Source of the DNA: an uncultured Spirochaetaceae bacterium
GTDB taxonomy: Bacteria > Spirochaetota > Spirochaetia > Treponematales > Treponemataceae
NCBI GenBank assembly: GCA_902799965.1
Contig: CADCCO010000016.1
Span: forward strand, 1-34,122
Direction: 5' to 3'
Length of the DNA: 34,122 bases
The notes under the pieces are model-generated. The model worked only from the letters and a program-made list of their open reading frames with translations. It made no database searches and was not told where the DNA came from. The translations under genes were made by a program, and so were the position numbers. Position 1 is the stretch's first letter. Each line of letters starts with the position of its first letter. Shown here in pieces: positions 32,043-34,122 of this stretch.

Positions 32043-32857
32043 AAAATCCCCTTTCCAGATTCCAAAGTTTTTAGCCTGGCGCCCAAGGCGCCTTCAGTCA
32101 TTTCGTACAAAAAAGCCTTTAAGTCCGCAAAGTCGCGCGCGGGAAGCCTTGCCTTTCGCGCGGCGGCCATGTCAAACGAAGAGGTTCCGCCAGAAATTTT
32201 CAGGTAAAAAAGAGCGCCTTCCGACAGCCTAAAGCCCTTTTCTTGCGGAGAACAACATTCCTCGCAAACAAAGGCCGCCTCCGCCGAAGAATACAGCGCG
32301 CGCTTTCCACCCGCCTTTAATTCTAGCGCGCTTTGTGAAAAATTGCTAGACAAAGCCGCGCCTTCGACCGCGCCAAATTCTTTGCCGCAGCGCGGGCAGG
32401 AATCCACGGAAGGCCGCACGCCCAAAAGCTCCAGGTAGCGCCACAAAAAGCGCAAAAGGCCAAGGCGCGACTCTTCTTCGCCAAGAAGGTCCATTCCGTC
32501 CAAAAAGCCGTTCAGCAAAACAAAGCATTGCTCCGGGCTTCCCGCGCACTTTGACTTTGAGACGATTTCGCCCGCCAGCGCGGCGGCGAATGACTTGAAA
32601 AGATTTTCGCGAAAAGTCGGATGGTATTTTTTCACGTCAAAGTCTGTTATTTTTGCGCTTTGCTTTTCTTCGTTTTTGTAAACGTAGGCCACGCCCCGGT
32701 TCCAAGGGCTCACCGCGCCGCGCAGCTTGCTCTTGGGGCCGCCAAAAAGAGTCGTCCATTCAATTCCGTCTTTTGTCAAAAGGCAAACGGAGCGGTTGTC
32801 CTGCGCGGTTTCCCTGGCCGAAAGGACTAGCGCTTCCATGTTGATGTTCCGGTTCAA
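32039..32857 (-). CDS. recO: DNA repair protein RecO
   Basis: RecO helps load RecA onto single-stranded DNA with RecR. The 272 residues have an N-terminal OB-fold (about 1-80, ALVLSARETAQDNRSVCLLT, FGGPKSKLRGAVSPW) and a helical part with a zinc finger: CPRCG and, about 60 residues later, CEECC. The start is uncertain. TTG 32857 has GAGGAAAA at ideal distance and gives MNRNINMEALVLS, whose opening resembles other spirochaete RecO proteins as I recall them; ATG 32839 is the alternative. It heads the operon recO-deoA-recJ, so two repair genes frame a nucleoside salvage gene. Confidence 0.87.
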   Translation of the reverse strand: MNRNINMEALVLSARETAQDNRSVCLLTKDGIEWTTLFGGPKSKLRGAVSPWNRGVAYVYKNEEKQSAKITDFDVKKYHPTFRENLFKSFAAALAGEIVSKSKCAGSPEQCFVLLNGFLDGMDLLGEEESRLGLLRFLWRYLELLGVRPSVDSCPRCGKEFGAVEGAALSSNFSQSALELKAGGKRALYSSAEAAFVCEECCSPQEKGFRLSEGALFYLKISGGTSSFDMAAARKARLPARDFADLKAFLYEMTEGALGARLKTLESGKGIL

Positions 32858-32893
32858 ATATTTTCCTCATATATAAGATACAACAGTTTGCGC

Positions 32894-32942
32894 AAAAAAA
32901 ACACTTTTTTTTGAAAAAAATTTGATTTTTTTCATTTTTTTT
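32894..32942. other. Alternating A- and T-tracts upstream of recO and thiamine pyrophosphokinase
   Basis: Tracts A8 (32894-32901), T8 (32905-32912), A7 (32914-32920), T7 (32926-32932) and T8 (32935-32942) follow each other at roughly helical-turn spacing. Such DNA is often curved and can act as UP-element-like promoter support for the divergent genes. The rest of the 169-bp gap shows nothing else clear except the -10 at 33011. Confidence 0.5.
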
Positions 32943-33010
32943 GCAGAAGCCGCGCGGGGAAAGAATTCTGGACAAAAAAAATTCCTCTAGAAAAAGCGGC
33001 AAAAGTTCGC

Positions 33011-33016
33011 TAGAAT
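33011..33016 (+). promoter_or_regulatory. Candidate -10 of the thiamine pyrophosphokinase gene (leaderless)
   Basis: TAGAAT ends 10 nt before the ATG at 33027. A weak -35 (TAGAAA, 32988-32993) fits a 17-bp spacing. There is no Shine-Dalgarno sequence and no room for a TPP riboswitch in the transcript. Confidence 0.45.
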
Positions 33017-33026
33017 TAAAGCGCTT

Positions 33027-33836
33027 ATGCAAATAATCGTGTTCACGGGCGGAGAGGCGCCTTCTCCAAGCGAAGCCGCGCCCTACTTTAAAAACATTTT
33101 GGCGGACGGACAAAAGCCGGACGCGGTCATCGCAGCCGACTCAGGCTTGGAAACGCTCCGTTCCTACCAAAAATTTTTCGCCGGCCTGTACGACTTTGCG
33201 CCAAGCCTTGTTTTGGGCGACTTTGATTCGATAAGCGACAAAAAACTTTTGGAAGAATGCGATTCCGCGATAATAGAGCGCTCGCCCGCCTACAAGGACG
33301 ACACAGACACGGAGCTTGCGCTAAAACGCGCGCGGGAGTTGGCGCGAAACGAAGAGCGCAAGCAAGCCAAAAAACCGCGCGGCATTCCAAGCCTTCTCAT
33401 CGGCAAATCTTTGGCTTGCGACAAAAAATCTTTCATCACCTTAATTGGCGGCGCGGGCGGCCGGCCCGACCACTTTTTGTCAATCTACAATTTGTTCGGA
33501 AGCCCGCTGGCGCCGGACGCGTGGGTTTGCGGCGGGCAAGTTTTGTGGAAGGCGGAGCGCGCGTCATTCAGCATAAGCGGACTAAAGCCCGGCGACGTAA
33601 TTTCCGTCGCCCGCGCCTTTGGCAAAAACAGCGGCGGAAAAATCCGTTCCCAAGGCCTGGAATGGGAAAGTTCCCTCTTCCGCAAAAAAGGAATGCCCAG
33701 CGTGAGCAACACGATAAAGGAAGAATGGGCGCGGCAAGGAAAGGCAGTCCAAATTGATTTTTTGCGCGGCTCCTTTGTCCTTATCGCGCCTCTTTTTGCA
33801 AGCGTCCGATTAAGCAAAGGCAGTAAGAAAAAATAA
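33027..33836 (+). CDS. Thiamine pyrophosphokinase
   Basis: The enzyme converts thiamine and ATP to thiamine diphosphate in the cytosol. The 269 residues contain the family motifs in order: AADSG (36-40), LGDFDSI (63-69), KDDTDTELAL (90-99), IGGAGGRPDHFLS (about 138-150), and SVSN near 222. A basic stretch of about 25 residues (RNEERKQAKKP) after the third motif makes it longer than the usual 210-220. It is a single-gene unit whose last 56 nt overlap the MATE gene on the opposite strand. Confidence 0.92.
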   Translation: MQIIVFTGGEAPSPSEAAPYFKNILADGQKPDAVIAADSGLETLRSYQKFFAGLYDFAPSLVLGDFDSISDKKLLEECDSAIIERSPAYKDDTDTELALKRARELARNEERKQAKKPRGIPSLLIGKSLACDKKSFITLIGGAGGRPDHFLSIYNLFGSPLAPDAWVCGGQVLWKAERASFSISGLKPGDVISVARAFGKNSGGKIRSQGLEWESSLFRKKGMPSVSNTIKEEWARQGKAVQIDFLRGSFVLIAPLFASVRLSKGSKKK

Positions 33837-34122
33837 AGAAGGTCGCGCTGACCCACGCGGCTTGGTCGCAAAAGCAAATCGCGGTCCAGCCCATCGTCGG
33901 AACAAGCGCGAAGCTTACAAAAATTCGGGCAAGCATTTCTATGACGCCTGAAAATATCGCGCGGTTGGAATAGCCCAAGCCTTGCACCGTAAGGCGCGAC
34001 ACGTTCAAAAATGGAATCACCAAATAAAAGAAGCCGCTTATAAAAAGGAATTTTTGCGAAGCGTCCAAGACATCCACATTGTCGCTTGAAATAAAAATCA
34101 TCGACAATTGCCTTCCGAACAA
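33781..34122 (-). CDS. MATE-family efflux transporter, C-terminal part (partial at window edge)
   Basis: Only the last 113 residues are inside the window and the frame runs open through its end, so the start lies beyond 34122. The sequence has three hydrophobic segments and the wording typical of the last helices of MATE (NorM/DinF-type) transporters: FFYLVIPFLNVSRLTVQGLGYSNRA, split by RLTVQG, and then a second pair of helices. Such proteins export drugs or other cationic compounds with Na+ or H+. Substrate unknown. Confidence 0.8.
   Translation of the reverse strand: MFGRQLSMIFISSDNVDVLDASQKFLFISGFFYLVIPFLNVSRLTVQGLGYSNRAIFSGVIEMLARIFVSFALVPTMGWTAICFCDQAAWVSATFFIFSYCLCLIGRLQKEAR

Noticed and set aside
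32858..33026. TPP riboswitch upstream of thiamine pyrophosphokinase
   Set aside because: No CTGAGA or other conserved THI-element strings are present, and the likely transcript start is only a few bases before the ATG.
1..34122. Mobile element, prophage, CRISPR array or defence island
   Set aside because: No transposase, integrase, repeat-spacer array, restriction or toxin-antitoxin pair was seen. Gene content is mostly housekeeping and envelope genes with uniform base and codon use.

Overview
The window looks like a chromosomal segment of an anaerobic, host- or gut-associated spirochaete, most likely Treponema or a close relative. This rests on gene content: a PUR-domain protein like Borrelia BpuR, an McsA-McsB-ClpC cluster, a LolC-LolD-LolE cluster, a long RecJ, an anaerobic class III ribonucleotide reductase as the only reductase in view, and several signal-peptide proteins without clear homologues. 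No transposase, integrase, phage gene, CRISPR array or rRNA is visible.

Layout. Positions 29-1222 (minus) hold a divergent galactokinase-like GHMP kinase, and lnt runs divergently from it (1298-3097). A strikingly nested inverted repeat (3099-3265) separates lnt from the nrd operon (3395-7342: nrdR, nrdD, a small glycyl-radical/redoxin protein, nrdG), which has a sigma70-type promoter and an NrdR box. Two diverged copies of an 80-bp palindromic repeat follow, then a self-contained tRNA-Met(CAT) gene on the minus strand. Next come leuD and leuC (minus), a small HMA-fold protein without metal-binding cysteines (minus) and the PUR-domain gene (plus). From 27337 down to 10479 there is one uninterrupted minus-strand run of 14 genes: prfB (with programmed frameshift), a membrane protein, ftsY, a secreted protein, lolC, lolD, lolE, mcsA, mcsB, clpC, avtA, a phosphoribosyltransferase gene, a secreted beta-helix protein and rnhB. 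Many neighbours overlap by ATGA. A secreted-protein gene (27490-28593, plus) is followed by a convergent minus-strand operon recO-deoA/pdp-recJ, then a thiamine pyrophosphokinase gene (plus) and the 3' end of a MATE-family transporter gene (minus).

Two observations stand out. First, the anaerobic reductase is split. NrdD (701 aa) stops just after its zinc site and lacks the glycyl-radical segment. That segment (RIVGYY) is the N-terminus of the next, separately initiated gene, where it is fused through an acidic linker to a CPNC redoxin domain. Second, McsB keeps the overall guanidino-kinase fold but has lost the catalytic Glu pair, the conserved Cys and two nucleotide-contact Arg positions, so it looks like a pseudokinase, while ClpC in the same operon retains the two Glu residues known to dock phosphoarginine.

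Regulatory reading: good sigma70-like promoters (17-bp spacers) can be seen for nrdR, tRNA-Met, leuC, the HMA-like gene, the PUR gene and prfB. Three other genes (lnt, the secreted protein at 27490, and thiamine pyrophosphokinase) have a -10-like hexamer 8-10 nt before the ATG and no Shine-Dalgarno sequence, which suggests leaderless mRNAs.
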